From Ulota crispa (taxonomy: Eukaryota; Streptophyta; Bryopsida; Orthotrichales; Orthotrichaceae): a stretch of DNA of 64,000 bases. Below are positions 44,828 to 57,312 of the stretch, piece by piece. The translations under genes and the position numbers were made by a program. The stretch spans positions 7,194,501-7,258,500 of the forward strand of contig OY987246.1 of the NCBI GenBank assembly GCA_963920765.1, given 5' to 3'. Position 1 is the first letter of the stretch, and every line of letters starts with the position of its first letter. The notes beneath the pieces are model-generated. The model was given only the letters and a program-made list of their open reading frames with translations, searched no databases and was not told where the DNA came from.

Positions 44828-45757
44828 TTAACCCCTAAAAGACTGAGCCCATTTTTCTGCAAAAGTCATTGAAAACTACCACTTCTAGGGCAATGAAAAG
44901 AAAGGTAAAATCTATGTTTTTTTTTATAAATCCAACCATAGGATCCTACCCTAGACTATGAGAGGTACTTGTGGAAAAAAAATCAACTCATTCTAGATAC
45001 AGAGGAGTGACATATTCACATCTGAAGTGCAAAAAAAAGTTCTTTTCCTTGCTGCCAAAAAATTCAAAAGTCTTTGACCGCTCCTATATCAAAAAAACTG
45101 CTCGATACAAAGTTCAAGTTTATTTTTTCCATGGAGAACACCAAGTTATGTAAGTTTGGGAGAATTTTCAAATGAATTGGAGGTGTGAATCATACTTTGT
45201 ATAATCTTGCAATGCCGTAATTAAAATCATGAAATTTGCATATATACTAGGCAAAATTGAAGGATTTATGTAAAATACAAAAATCTGAATTACTTTGATC
45301 CAAATGCTAAAATCCAAGGAATCTTAGTTCACTACAACTTGGAAAAAAAAGTAAAAAAAAAAATTGAATCACCAAATTTTACAAGGGGCAAAAGGAATAG
45401 AGGTTTGGGAGTCCAATACCTACCTGCAAACTAAAACTTCAAACTCATCAATCAGAATTGAATGATTAAAAGCTTCCCACATATAAAATTGTCTAAAGAA
45501 CAAAGTTCAGATTTTTATTTATTTTAAAAAAGTTTTTTGGGCTGCCCGTATTGCCCTCCCTCCCTCATTTTTCAAAAACTCATGCATAACTTCTTCAATA
45601 AATGTCAAAATGGAGAAAAACTAGATGTGCACGTACATCTTTGATTTCCCCACCACCCTCCAAAGTATCAAAAAAATTATAAAAATTGGTTTGATCATAA
45701 GTACATGCCCAAGGTCCTATTTGTCCCCTGATGGAACAACAATCCTTTAGGGGTTCC
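44828..45757 (+). mobile_element. 930-bp TTAA element
   Basis: Begins TTAACCCCTAAAAGACTGAG and ends ACAATCCTTTAGGGGTT. The right TTAA is changed to TTCC. All family landmarks are in order. Confidence 0.88.
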
Positions 45758-46025
45758 ATATGAATTTTTGTTATGTGATGAATCTTGCCACACATTGTTG
45801 GAGATTGAAACAAATTTTAAATTCTCCAAGAATGGATTTTTGGACATTCATAACATCATTAACTAGTGATGATGTTGCACTTGACATCTTGGAATGTAAT
45901 CATCTAGAATGCAAAATGAAAATAAACAAAGTACTGAGGAAAGATGCAATTTTATTGTAGTAGCATTTGGTCTTCACCCAAAAACTGTCCCCATGATGCT
46001 TGCCTCCAAGTTCCAAGCCTACATA

Positions 46026-46181
46026 AGGTAGGTATACCCATTCTCAACCATCTATTCAATTCAGTTGTTATGTACCCAGGGTGGTCATTTCAATTCTAAA
46101 ATGACCACCTTGGGTACATAGTAACAAAATTGGGTAGATGTTCAAGAATGGGTAGATGCTCAAGAATGGGTATACTTACCT
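46026..46181. mobile_element. 156-bp TA-flanked element (AGGTAG family)
   Basis: TA|AGGTAGGTATACCCATTC at the left, GAATGGGTATACTTACCT|TA at the right. An inner 33-bp stem reads TGTACCCAGGGTGGTCATTT / AAATGACCACCTTGGGTACA. Confidence 0.85.
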
Positions 46182-46329
46182 TAATAACAAGTGAGGTTGC
46201 TTAGATATCTTGGAAGTGTATATTTTTCACTTCTAAGATTTAAAGGGAGAACTTGCACAACATTTTTGCAATTTATATGTTGTACAATTGGATTTTTCAA
46301 AGTGTTGACTAACAGTCCCAAGTGACAAT

Positions 46330-46600
46330 TGAAACAATCAAGTTGCCTTGCCATGGAAAGTTACCTTGTGACTCATTGTTTGGCCACTTGGAGATGCAAG
46401 AAACTCTTTGAATACTAAATTTCACATGATTTTGATATTGCTAGTTTGTTTTTCTGCAGCTTTGCTATTGTTGCTAGGTCTTTTTATTTTATTGTAGTAA
46501 TTATTGATAAGTTTTTTGAAGAATCAATATGTATTTATATAATGTAAAATATCAAGGATTTATTGTGGAGCAACCTCTTCGCAATATTCAATGTATCCTC
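46330..46600 (+). repeat. Dispersed repeat family R3, copy 3
   Basis: CAAGTTGCCTTGCC, AAGTTACCTTGTGACTCATT, TTTCACATGATTTTG, then AAATATCAAGGATTTATTGTG and GCAACCT..CGCAATATTCA. Same order as copy 1 (3140-3440). Confidence 0.6.
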
Positions 46601-47266
46601 GGCAACATCTCGTGAGCATTGAATAAGCTTTGGTCCTCCAACATGAAGCTTCTTTTTGGTATTTTCATTGGTGTGGCAACATGCACTTCTTAAGATGCTT
46701 GCATTTTTCATCCGATGGATGACCAAAAAAAAGAAAAAGGGAAAAGCCATTTTTTGACATTAGAATTTTTTTTGTTGAATTTAACATAAATTACATGATG
46801 TCTTTGTACTTCCAACGTAGGAATTTGCGTTGTTCAGTGCGATTTTTTGCTTGAGAAGCAAAAAGACATCATGTTGTTTATGCTGACTTCAACAAAGTTT
46901 TCTTCTAGTGCGTACATTAAAAAAACGTAATTATGGAGACACAATTCATCATAGAAGGTAAGAAAAAACAACCTTTCAAAATGCACTTATAACTTTAGGT
47001 AATCCAAAATGTGGGAATATTACAAACACAATGTAAAATTCCATGTTACTTTTGCAATTTTTATGAGGGCAACATGCAATGTTGACTTATACAACTTTTG
47101 GAAATATCATTAAATTTTGTGAGCAGTTTTCCACGCCAATACACCATTGTAGTCGGCACCCACATCAACCAATCTATTGCTTGAGGGTTAAGATGTGGAC
47201 CTTATTCCTACATGCAAACTAATTGACATTGCATACTTAATTAGCCAAGATCCTAATTTTGATAAG
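46601..47266. other. No gene recognised
   Basis: AT-rich. AAAAAGACATCATG at 46860 is inverted relative to ACATGATGTCTTTG at 46793, giving a small foldback, but the element's ends cannot be fixed. Confidence 0.35.
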
Positions 47267-47513
47267 TTAACCCCTTCAAGATGTTACCTACCAAAATTGT
47301 TGATTGTGTTCATACAAATATCATTTAATACTTGAAGAAATGATTTTATGACAAATGTCAAAAATCCCCCAAAATATGCTAATTAATCAGTAGTATCTCT
47401 ATAATTTGGATTGAAATTTACACCCACATCGAAATTCATGGGCTACCCAAATGCCCCATCAATATACAATACGGGAGAGCGTTTACAAAACAACAACATA
47501 CTTTAGGGGTTAA
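47267..47513. mobile_element. 247-bp TTAA element
   Basis: TTAACCCCTTCAAGATG at the left and, reverse complemented, TTAACCCCTAAAGTATG at the right. TTAA boundaries, size of the 240-bp group, interior distinct. Confidence 0.75.
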
Positions 47514-47703
47514 CACAGCTTTGCTGCCTGAAGACAAGCTGAGGTGAGAATCAATTTAGCTGATTGCCAATGTAGTTACAGTACCCTATCACATGCTGAA
47601 ACACGAGAGAACATGCTGTTTGGGTTTCACGGTTGAGGGTGTGTATGGATTTTTCTATTGACTCATAAACCAGCATTGACACCATCCTGCAAGTTTGGTG
47701 ATA

Positions 47704-47930
47704 AGGTAAGAGGTTCTAATTCCTATCAGGCTCTAATTCTGATTGGTTCTAGGAACATTTGACATTTTACAAGAAATTCCTATTATTGTCATTGATGAGT
47801 TAGGTAGGTTTAGCAATATGCTAAGCCTATCTAACTCATCAATGATAGTAATAGGAAATTTTTGTAAATTGTCAGATGTCCCTAGAACTGATCGGAATTA
47901 GAGCCTGATCGGAATTAGAACCTCTTACCA
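47704..47930. mobile_element. 227-bp TA-flanked palindromic element
   Basis: TA|AGGTAAGAGGTTCTAATTCC at the left, GGAATTAGAACCTCTTACCA|TA at the right. The arms pair almost throughout to a short centre (AGCAATATGCT), so it is one long hairpin. Confidence 0.9.
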
Positions 47931-48120
47931 TAACACAACTTCAATTGGGTAGACTTGCAAACCATAGTCTTGTTAAAAAAATTTAAAAAATAAATAAATA
48001 AATAAAAACACGTTTCCAATAGAAACATAGTATCTTCTATGAGAACCAGCATACTATCATTATACTAAAATAAACAGGACTTTTGTAATATCACATTTGC
48101 TCCTCTGTAAGATCATATAT

Positions 48121-48530
48121 CCAATCTTTGTAAAAATTATAAATGCAATCACATTCACCTTTGTAACATCACATCTTGGCCTCTAAAATATCACATCTTT
48201 GGTCTTTACAATATTATCACATTGATACAATTTGAAGACTTACAAAAATCTTAATTTTGTATTCTATGTAACATATAAAAATTCTAATAAATTTCTAATG
48301 GTGAATGTGTAGTATAACAAGCGTCAACAAGTAGTCATATTACTAAAATCACAAGGACCTTTATAATGTCACATATTAACCTCTATAATATTACATTTCT
48401 AGTCCCTATGATATTATCACATGTATATAATTTGAACACTTACTAAAAATTACTTTGCATTAAATCTAACATATGAAAATCCTAGTAATATTCTACAATG
48501 GTGAATGAGTAACATAGCAAGCGTCAACCA
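48121..48530 (+). repeat. 200-bp tandem duplication
   Basis: GCGTCAAC occurs at 48321 and 48521, GGTGAATG at about 48300 and 48500, and ATATTATCACAT.(T)GATA at about 48204 and 48412. Two full units at a 200-bp step, with a partial unit before. AT-rich, no coding frame. Confidence 0.8.
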
Positions 48531-48534
48531 CTGG

Positions 48535-50576
48535 TTGGATATTAAAACTCTAACTTTTTTGGAGAAACATAGGGAGTGTGCTTCAAAATCAGTGACAATA
48601 TCACAATTTCCGCCTGGCAGTCAGGTTCTCTTGTACACTCTTGCATGGTTTGGATTGTCTGCTTTGTGTATTTCACCCCTAAATGCCTGAGGGAAGTTTC
48701 ATCAGTTTAAGGAGGCATTTTGGAAGTTTTTGAATTGTAGTTGTTAGATCATTACTAATCATTGACAAAAAATTGTAACCTTAAGATTTTGAACTTCAAG
48801 ACTTCTAGATGATGAAGCCAAAAAAAATCTAAAAAAGCCATGTTGATGTTAAATTATTTGTAAGTGAATGTGCATAAGTACATTTTTTATTTTTTTTTGA
48901 AATTGCCCAAAACTTCTAATGCAAAAATGGTAAATTTTGTGTGCAAAATTGGGAAACAACCACTTATGATGATTTAGAGCTTGTTTTTACTTCAAAACTA
49001 TTGACTCCCCTTTTAAATCCATGATGCCAATTTCACATATGAGCTTGCAATACACAATCAAAGAGCTACCACCTAATAGAAAGAAATTATTTAGCTCCAA
49101 TTATTAACCACAAATTATACAAATAAAAGTAAATTCAATAATGATTGAATTTTGATTGTATAACAAAAACATCCCAAGTGAAATTAGCGTATGAACACAT
49201 TCAGATTTTGTTAGATGATAAAATTTCAATAAAAGGCCCTCATTACCTAGGAGAGTGCCCAAGGGGAATCTTGACTTCATTCTCAACTTGCTACTTGTCT
49301 TTTGAGTGTGGTAGTTTGTCATATGCTCTTTAGTGACATTATTCATCACACTTTTTGATATGCAAGAAGCATACTTGCAGTTTAACTTCCACCAAAAATA
49401 ATTGGAACAAAAGTTTGAGGAAATGAAGATTGAACATTGAAGCTAATTTTAAACTGCAACTTTTCCAAAAAAGAATTAGAAAATATTTCAAATATCTACC
49501 TTTAACAAGATCTCAAAATTTCTTGAACACCCAAATTTAGTGCCTCAAACATTTAGGAGTTAAACATCATGCTTGTGAAAACCATGAAACATGTCAATGG
49601 GCTGAAACAACTCGCATTTGACAACTAACCTCATATTTTGATGTTAAATGTCACGAGTGCTAGTGAGACCCATTACCCTTACGTCTTTTTGAAAAAAAAT
49701 TAAAAATTTTCTAACCATATCTTGAATGATTATTAGTTCTTTCCACAAAGGCTAGTTATCTGTCATGCTTGCACTTACGAATATTGAGTGAGATTTCAAC
49801 ACAATATATAGAGCTTACTTTATGTGTAACGGGTTTTCTTTTTTTAGGATTGTATTCAAAAGGTCGAATTAGCACCTTTTTTTCTGAAAGAGAGTGCAAA
49901 TTAAAGTTGCAAGATCTTTTGTTAGAGGTCATGAGGATCAAATAGAATTTCTTTAGGCTTAGGGCTTCTTTACAATATGGTGGAAAAGAACACCAGTCAA
50001 GAATTGCAGAGAAATGCAATAATGTAATTGGAGGAAATTTCATTCTTTACCAAATTGGATTTATATTACGGTCAAGACTTGTCTGGTGGAGAACTTCAAG
50101 CATGGAAGAAAAAAAATCACATGGATGCCTATTTGGCAACACTTTTGATAAGGGGAGTTCTACAAAGGTCAAGTTTCTTGGGCATCCTCAACCCCCTAGA
50201 CAAGAAATTTGGCCTCATGAGAACTCCAACCTCATTCATTGTCTTTTCATCGTGGCATCTCAATTATGCAATTGAGGGTTTTTTTAGTTCAAATTTCAGT
50301 AGCTGGCTCTTTGCCTCTTTTTCTTTCACACTGTAGTGCTCTTGGTAATGCAAGTGCATCAACTAGATTTTCCTTTCACTTTGAAGTGTTTTATAGTGCT
50401 TGTGTTTGGCAGGTTTATTTTTTAGAATTTAGAATTTATAGTAAAATGTTAATTTGAATATGGGGGTTGTGTGAAGAGTTTTGAATTTAGACAAGGAATT
50501 TTCCATTTGTTTTATTTTTTGTTTTTGAATTTTTAAAATAACTCTATTTTAACGAAATGAGTGTTGAGTTATTTCT
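48535..50576. other. 2.0 kb, no gene recognised
   Basis: AT-rich. A 102-codon plus-strand frame at 50028-50336 (starting TTG, with LDLYYGQDLSGGELQAWKK) is the longest open stretch but has no known motif and no upstream ATG. I treat it as unsupported. Confidence 0.4.
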
Positions 50577-51316
50577 TTACCCCTCAAGGCCCAAGCAGCC
50601 TTTTTTATGCTGTTTAAGGATTTTGGGCAGGTCACTACAAATGAGTTTTGCATTTGTTTGATTTTTAATTTTCACACATGAAGTACCCAAGGAGTAGCTA
50701 TAAAGTCCAACAATTTGCATGACTTTTGACTACACGGTTCAAAAGTTATTGCATGAGATGTTGTTTTCCTTGCTTGTCCAGGCAGCCCGGGCAGCTCAAA
50801 AACTTCTTTAGAATTTACATTTCAAGTTTGGTATGTTTTTAATTGGTTCTTTAGATCTATACATATGTGGGAAGCTTTGAATCATTCAATTTCCATTAAT
50901 GAGAGATGAAAGTTATGAGAAGTTTTAGTTTCCAAATAGGCATGGAGTCTACCTACTTGCAAACTAAAACTTCTCATAACTTTCATCTCTCATTAATGGA
51001 AATTGAATGATTCAAAGCTTCCCACATATGTATAGATCTAAAGAACCAATTAAAAACATACCAAATTTGAAATATAAATTTTAAAGAAGTTTTTGAGCTG
51101 CCAAGGTTGCCCGGACAAGCAAGGAAAACAACATTTCATGCAATAACTTTTGAACCGCGTAGTCAAAAGTCATGCAAATTGTTGGACTTTATAGCTACTC
51201 CTTGGGTACTTCATGTGTGAAAATTAAAAATCAAACAAATGCAAAACTCATTTGTAGTGACCTGCCCAAAATCCTTAGACAGCATAAAAAAGGCTGCTTG
51301 GGCCTTGAGGGGTTAA
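50577..51316. mobile_element. 740-bp near-perfect palindrome made from TTAA-family ends
   Basis: Left arm from ACCCCTCAAGGCCCAAGCAG at 50579; right arm ends CTGCTTGGGCCTTGAGGGGTTAA. Arms of about 360 bp match almost base for base around a ~12-bp centre near 50946 (GGAGTCTACCT). The arms contain the TTAA-family module GAATCATTCAATTTCC..TTAATGAGAG. It looks like two head-to-head copies of one end of a TTAA element; the left TTAA is TTTA. Confidence 0.92.
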
Positions 51317-52565
51317 TTTTGTACTTTTTGTTCATTTTTACATTTTTACATTTTTCAATATTTTTGCTTTTTTTAATTAATTCTTAAAGTAATTTTGTAA
51401 TAAATTGTATTCATAAATTTAAGAAATATTTTTCTCTTAAAGTTTTGTTTTTTTAAGCTCTAAAAGAAATTCCAAATTAGTACTAATATAGGGTGGATTT
51501 TTTTATTTTTTTCAACTTATAATGTATTAGCTCAATAATAACTTAATAAAAAATAGAATACATTTTGTTTTTTTAGATTACAACAAATTTTATTGAATTC
51601 TAGTAAAACGAAAAAATACCATTCTTTTACTAATTCTATAAAAATCAGTTTTCAAAAAGAAGTTTTTTTTTTAATATCTCTAGAAGGAAGATGGCTAATT
51701 TCTTGAAGCTTCCTCCTAAAAGTAACTACAACCTAAAAATGTACATATGGGGAGATCCATTAGGATTCTGATTTCTTTGCTATAACTTGCCAAAATTTCT
51801 CTTTAGTAAAGTGGTCCACTAGGTTTCAATTTGTGAGGTTGTCTAAGAGACATTTCCGCTTGCTATTTACACTACAACTTGTCAAGATTTCTTTTTTCAT
51901 TATTTATTATCATTCCACCTTGTCCAATGTGGCCTAAAATAGCAATGTCTTGGCCAAAACTTCTTGACCAAGAGGAGCACTTCTCCACCATAATGTAAAG
52001 CAACCCTTAAAAAGTTCTTGTCATATTCAAGCCATTTAGAAATGATGCTTCAAAAAAATTTAAGAGGGAAAATTTGGCAATTTCATCCAATTTTCTATTT
52101 TAGTTTATTTATTGTTGCAATAACCAATGTCAAAAAGAGGGTAATATTATGCCTAAAATAATATCTACCCACCTTGCTACCAAGACTATAAACACATTAA
52201 AAAATGGATGAAATTGCCAAATCCCTCCCAAAGAGTCACTTGTATTGTATGATAGAATGTTACTCTATGCAATACAAGCTTGTGCATAGGGCCTATGAGC
52301 GACAGTCCCTGCAAAATTGAATGACGGTCATAGGCCCCCTTGCTTGTATTGCAAAAGAAAACCTACCTTGCGTTGCCTATTTTTGGATGAATGTCTCATA
52401 TTATGGATGAACGCACACACTTTAGTGACTTTTCCAATTTCTCCTAACTAGCATGCGGTCTATGGGCTATACACTACAAGTTGAGGCTGGTTTCCAACCT
52501 TGAACACACACCCAATGTTTGATTGGTTCATTTTGAAAACGGCCTCAAGTCCTTTACTCTAGAAG
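51317..52565. other. No gene recognised
   Basis: Very AT-rich to 51.7 kb. Around 52230-52370 GTATTG..ACTCTATGCAATACAAGC and GCTTGTATTGCAAAAG are inverted, with GCCTATGA..TCATAGGC, indicating a small degraded foldback element. Confidence 0.4.
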
Positions 52566-53010
52566 TTAACCCCTAAAGGACCAAGCCATTTTTTCTGCGA
52601 AAAGCACATAAAACTGCCACTTTTGGGGAAGCAAGTATAATGGTAAGAAAAAATAATTTTACAAGAATTCAACCATAAGATCTTATAGTAGACTACAAGA
52701 GGTACACGTGGTAAAAAAATCAGCTCAATCTACACAAAAATGAGTGAGATATTTACATCTGAATTGCAAAAAAAGTTTTTTTGCTATTGCCCAGAAATTT
52801 CAGAAGGCTTTGACCACTCTTAGAGCAAAAAAAAATACTCTACACAAAATTGTGCTTTATTTTTCCCATGTAGTACACCAAGTTAGGTATGTGTGGGAGA
52901 ATTTTCAAATCAATTGGAACTATACAATACATGGGAAAAAATTGTAAGTAAAAAGAAGTAGAGAATGAGTCAAAACACTAAATTGTTGAGAATTTAATTA
53001 TTAAAAACAA
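52566..53010 (+). mobile_element. Right-truncated TTAA element
   Basis: Begins TTAACCCCTAAAGGACCAAG and follows the family (AAACTGCCACTTTTGGGG, GGTACACGTGGTAAAAAAAT, TTTGACCACTCTTA) to AATTTAATTATT, where homology ends. Confidence 0.8.
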
Positions 53011-53277
53011 GATCTGACATGGTCCCAACTTCAAAAATTTGGTCCTCCAAAAATGTGAAGCCAATTCTTGACCCTAAAGTTATAGTCATATTTTATGAAA
53101 ATACAATTTTTTGAGTAAAGACATTCTTTAGAGATATCCAACATTGTAAGATGGAGTAAAGATATGAACAATTATCCTTGGTTTCTTTTTTTGTATCCCT
53201 TTTGTCTTTGAAATTTTCAAATTTTTCTTTAGTGATCTCAACTTTTTGACCCCAAAGCCTTCACACACAAGAGAGTC

Positions 53278-53404
53278 AGCGTTCATTTTAGAGGCGAAAA
53301 TTCGCCAGTTGCGAATGATTTCTCCCAATTGAAGTATTTCCCTCCCGATATCCTCCAGTGACAAGGCGATAACGACGCAGTCGTTCGCCACTAAAATGAA
53401 CGCT
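53278..53404. mobile_element. 127-bp MITE
   Basis: AGCGTTCATTTTAGAGGCGAA at the left; reverse complement of the right end AGCGTTCATTTTAGTGGCGAA (20 of 21). The interior is GC-richer than the flanks. Target duplication unclear. Confidence 0.85.
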
Positions 53405-53832
53405 GAAGAAAGTTAGCCCTCATTCTATTCATATTATAATGGACAATTGGGGCCATTCTGGAGGCCATGTGGACTGAAATTTTGGTCAAAATGGCAGCAG
53501 GTTTTCATGGCCTTGACTCCTAATGCGAAGCGGCCCTACGGTGCTTGTCTCTCTAACCAGTTTTCAGAAAATCAGGAAAATTTGATTCCCGTGCCCGGAG
53601 GAAAATGAGGGGGCCGCAGAATGACTACGAATTACGGGGGCCCACCGCGAGCCGAACTTACTGTTGAGAATTGGGCAAAAAAGTGGATCAGGCGCCACTA
53701 TCAAAATGCCAAGATTCAAGAGTGATCTGGGGCTCTGGGCCAGATCTCATCTCTTTTGAGCTGGGCCCTCCAAAATAAATCCCCAAAAACTGCAGTAACT
53801 TGGGTTTGTAAATTACTGGGCCACGAGTGTGT
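53405..53832. other. GC-richer unique segment
   Basis: Contains GGGGGCCGCAG and GGGGGCCCACCGCGAGCCGAA. No open frame with recognisable content and no repeats. It could be a relic of genic DNA. Confidence 0.35.
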
Positions 53833-54775
53833 TTAACCCCTAAAGGACTGAGCCAATTTTTCAGTGAAAATCACTCAAAACTGCCACTTTTGGGGATTAG
53901 TAAGAAGGTAGTTTTTTTTATATTTATTTGGGAAATCCAACCATAAGATCTTGTCCTAAACTGGATTAGGTACTTGTGGAAAAAAGCCAGGTCATTCCAG
54001 ATGGAGATGAGTGAGATATTTACATCTAAAGTGAAAAGATTTTTTTTTTTTTTTCATGCTACCCCAAATTTTCAGAAGCCTTTAATCACTCTTATAACAA
54101 AAAAGTTGCTCTACCCAAAGTTGCGCTTTATTTTTTCCATGTAGGAGATCAAGTTAGGTATGTGTGGGAGAATTTTCAAATTGATTGGAACTACACAACA
54201 CAAGGGAAAAATCAGTAAGTAAAAAGAAGTAGAGAATGAGTCAAATCACTAAATTGTTAATAATTTAATTATGGAAATGAAAAATGCAAATCCCAACGGT
54301 GATAATGTTGTGATAAACAACCTACTTCCTTAGTTCTAATTTTTTTTTTCCAAAATATTGAAAATTGTGGAAAATAAAGGACTTCAAAGTTTGTTTTAAA
54401 TTAGAGATTCAATAACTGCCCGCAAACAAAAACTCCTCATAACTTTGATCTCATTGATTGAAATTGAATGATTCAAAGCTTCTCACCTATAAATAAAATC
54501 TAAAGAACCAATTTCAAATTTTAATTTTAAAAGAAATTAATTTGTAAAGAAGTTTTTTGGCTGCCTGGGCGGGCAATCTTGCCCAAATTTTCAGAAATTC
54601 TTGGTTAACTTCTTCAATAATTGTCGGAATGAGGAAAAATTAGATGCTCGCGTAGATCTTTGAATTCCCCACCTTCAATCAAAGTTTCAAAAAATCACAC
54701 AAAGTAGCTTGTCCAAAGGTACATGCCCGAACTCCCACTTGTCCCCCAAAGGGACAACAGTCCTTTAGGGGTTAA
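53833..54775 (+). mobile_element. 943-bp TTAA element (reference copy)
   Basis: TTAACCCCTAAAGGACTGAG at the left, CAGTCCTTTAGGGGTTAA at the right; the reverse-complemented ends agree over about 16 bp including TTAA. Sub-terminal short inverted repeats follow (AAACTGCCACTTTTGGGG; CCACTTGTCCCCCAAAGGGAC). No transposase frame. Non-autonomous, piggyBac-like by target site. Confidence 0.92.
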
Positions 54776-55071
54776 GTATAGGGCAATGCCCGAGGAGGAG
54801 GGGATTGCAAGAAAAAAAGGCCAATGAGGAGGGCGGAGCCCGACAAGGAAGCACTTTTTTTCCCACAGTCCTCGACGACAGCAGCATCGTTTGACGTAAA
54901 CAGCCTCTGATATTTAGATGAATCTATGAATTTGTGGATGATGAATCCGTAATTCTTGGTTGCAATGTTTTCTTGCAAAACGCTTCCTAATTCTGCAACA
55001 AAATCCACTCGGGATATGAACGGCAAATATCCCAGCAATAGTTTACAATATGTACACCCATCACCAACCAT
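54776..55071 (-). CDS. Hypothetical 99-codon ORF between two TTAA elements
   Basis: The frame starts at an ATG ending at 55071, immediately beside the left TTAA of the next element. It ends in a TAA supplied by the terminal TTAA of the previous one (about 54772-54774). It reads like protein (VGDGCTYCKLLLGYLPFISR, VLQENIATKNYGFIIHKFID), and the segment is GC-richer than the elements around it. I do not recognise it. It may be one exon or a relic of a host gene trapped between two insertions. Confidence 0.3.
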
Positions 55072-56012
55072 TTAACCCCTTAAGGACCAAGCCCTTTTTT
55101 GTACCAAAATCACTGAAAACTGCCACTTCTAGGGGATGAAGAAGATGGTAGATTGTTTTTTTTTTTTTTTTGAAATCCAACCGTAGGGTCTTGCCTTAGA
55201 CTAGAAGAAGTACTTGTGGGAAAATAATGAGGTCATTCTAGATGGAGAGGAGGGTAATATTTACATTTGAAGTGAAGGGAAAAGGTTTTTTCCCTTGCTA
55301 CTGGTAAATTTTAGAAGCTTTTGACCTCTCTTACATGAAAAAAATTGCAATACCCAAAATTGTGCTTTTATTTTTCCATGTAGGAGATCAAATTAGGTAT
55401 ATGTGGGAGAATTTTCAAATCAGCTGGAACTACACAACACATAGGAAAAAAATAGTAAGTAAAAAGAAGTAGAGAATGAGTCAAAATACTAATGGTGAAA
55501 AATTTAATTATTGAAATGAAAAATATAAATCCCAGTAGTTAGAATGTTGTGATAAATAATCTACTTCCTTTTGGTTTAGTTTTTTTCCGAAATATTGAAA
55601 ATTGAGTAAAATAAAGGACGTCAAAGTTCATTTTAGAGTAGAGAATCCATTATTGCCTGCAAACAAAAACTCCTCATACCATTCATCTCATTGATTGAAA
55701 TTGAATGATTCAAAGCTTCCCACATATTAAAAAATCTAAAAAACCAATCCTAAGTTTTTATTTTAAAAAATACAATTTTTAAAGAGGTTTTTTGGGCTAC
55801 CCAAACTGCATCTCTTCCCCAAATATTGATAAATTCTTGCATAACTTCTTCATTGAATGTCAAAATGAAGAAATAATTAGATGCCCAAGTAGATCTCTAA
55901 ATTCTCCACCTTCAATAAAAGTTTCAAAAAGTCACACAAAAGAGCTTATCCAAAGGTACATGCCCAAAATCCTATTTGTCCCACAAAGGGTCAATGGTCC
56001 TTTATGGGTTAA
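55072..56012 (+). mobile_element. 941-bp TTAA element
   Basis: TTAACCCCTTAAGGACCAAG at the left, ATGGTCCTTTATGGGTTAA at the right. Same orientation and interior as 53833-54775, only 296 bp away. Confidence 0.92.
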
Positions 56013-56124
56013 GGTTAAATTATTGAAAACATTTTTTTTTTAATTTACTAATCATTTTATTGAGAGAGGTCAATTTTGAGCCATTTGACCATGTAAACAA
56101 AAAATAATTTTAGGGGTTAAATGC

Positions 56125-56536
56125 AGGGAATTGATATTGGTACACCGGAGGCTGATATATTCACATCCTCCGGGGGTAAATTTTAGATTACTACCATCAA
56201 AAAGTTGAATTTGAGAATTTGGAATTCAGATTTGGACTTTGAAACCTCAATATACTTTAGAACCATAAAAAAGGTTGCAACTAAACAACACTCAATGAAA
56301 ATGATTAGCTAGGGAGAAAAGTATTAGTATTACTTTTATTTGTAAAAAAAGATCAACTTTTTCAATGGGTGTTGTTCATTTGCAACCTTTTTTAATGTTC
56401 TAGACTAAATCAAGGTCTCTGAGTCCAAATCTGAATTCAAAATTCTCAAATTCAACTTTTTGATGATAGAAATCCAAATTTATCCCCAAGAGGGGGCATG
56501 CATATAACAACCCCCGGTATGCCCATATCAATTCCC
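56125..56536. repeat. ~410-bp inverted repeat
   Basis: AGGGAATTGATATTGG at the left, CCATATCAATTCCCT at the right. Inner blocks AAAAAGTTGAATTTGAGAAT and ATTCTCAAATTCAACTTTTT pair, as do GGTTGCAACTAAACAACAC and GTGTTGTTCATTTGCAACC. Related sequence at 6155-6310. Confidence 0.88.
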
Positions 56537-57011
56537 TAAATGAACATATTATTTTAAAACAACGCTCTAAAACAGTTGCATTTAAGGATTTTGAACTCAG
56601 ATTTGAATTTAAAAGACCATCAAAAGCCATGGAGAGAGATGTAATGGACAAACTCCTAAAGAGGGGTAGATTTTGACTAACAGCGTCTACAATGCAGCGA
56701 GGATCACGATTGCATTGATACTATATCTGCATTTCAATTTATTGTGCAATCCTATGCAACCTTCATAAGCACCGACATTTCCACGGCCTCGGCATGTAAA
56801 GGGCTTGAAACGGCAAATATTGGCGACTTGCCTGTCCCTACAAGACTCTCATTACTTTTGCCACGACCAAGTTGATAAGAATCTTTTGTAGTCTTGATCC
56901 TAGCCTCCACGTGTCATGTAAAGTTTAGTCAAGTTTTCATGTGCAAGCCAGTATACCGACTGTGCATTAGGGTGTTATCCATGGAAATAAAATGAAAATT
57001 TCAAAAATCTC

Positions 57012-57251
57012 TTAACCCCTGAGCTCCCAGTTCATGTTTTTGCATAGGACCCAGATTGGGAGGGTTTAGTGGGCATCGTACCTTGAAAAATAGCATCCAC
57101 AAGGAATGACCGTATGGATGGAAAGAAGACTTCCTTTTTGTTGATAGGAGCCCGCCCTCAACCCTTTTCACCGTATCAAACAAAAGTACAATCACAATCT
57201 ATTTCTGATCTCCAAAGACAGTTTATTGTCTCTAGGGCGCTCAAGGGTTAA
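57012..57251. mobile_element. 240-bp TTAA element
   Basis: TTAACCCCTGAGCTCCC at the left, reverse-complemented right end TTAACCCTTGAGCGCCC, TTAA on both sides. The interior is GC-richer than other TTAA elements. Confidence 0.75.
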
Positions 57252-57312
57252 AACAGCCCCATTGTTTCCTGATAGAGCGATGTTCCCAGGGTTTGCACTA
57301 GAGATGCCCTAA

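Noticed and set aside
50028-50336. 102-codon frame
   Set aside because: No ATG, no recognisable motif, composition like its non-coding surroundings.
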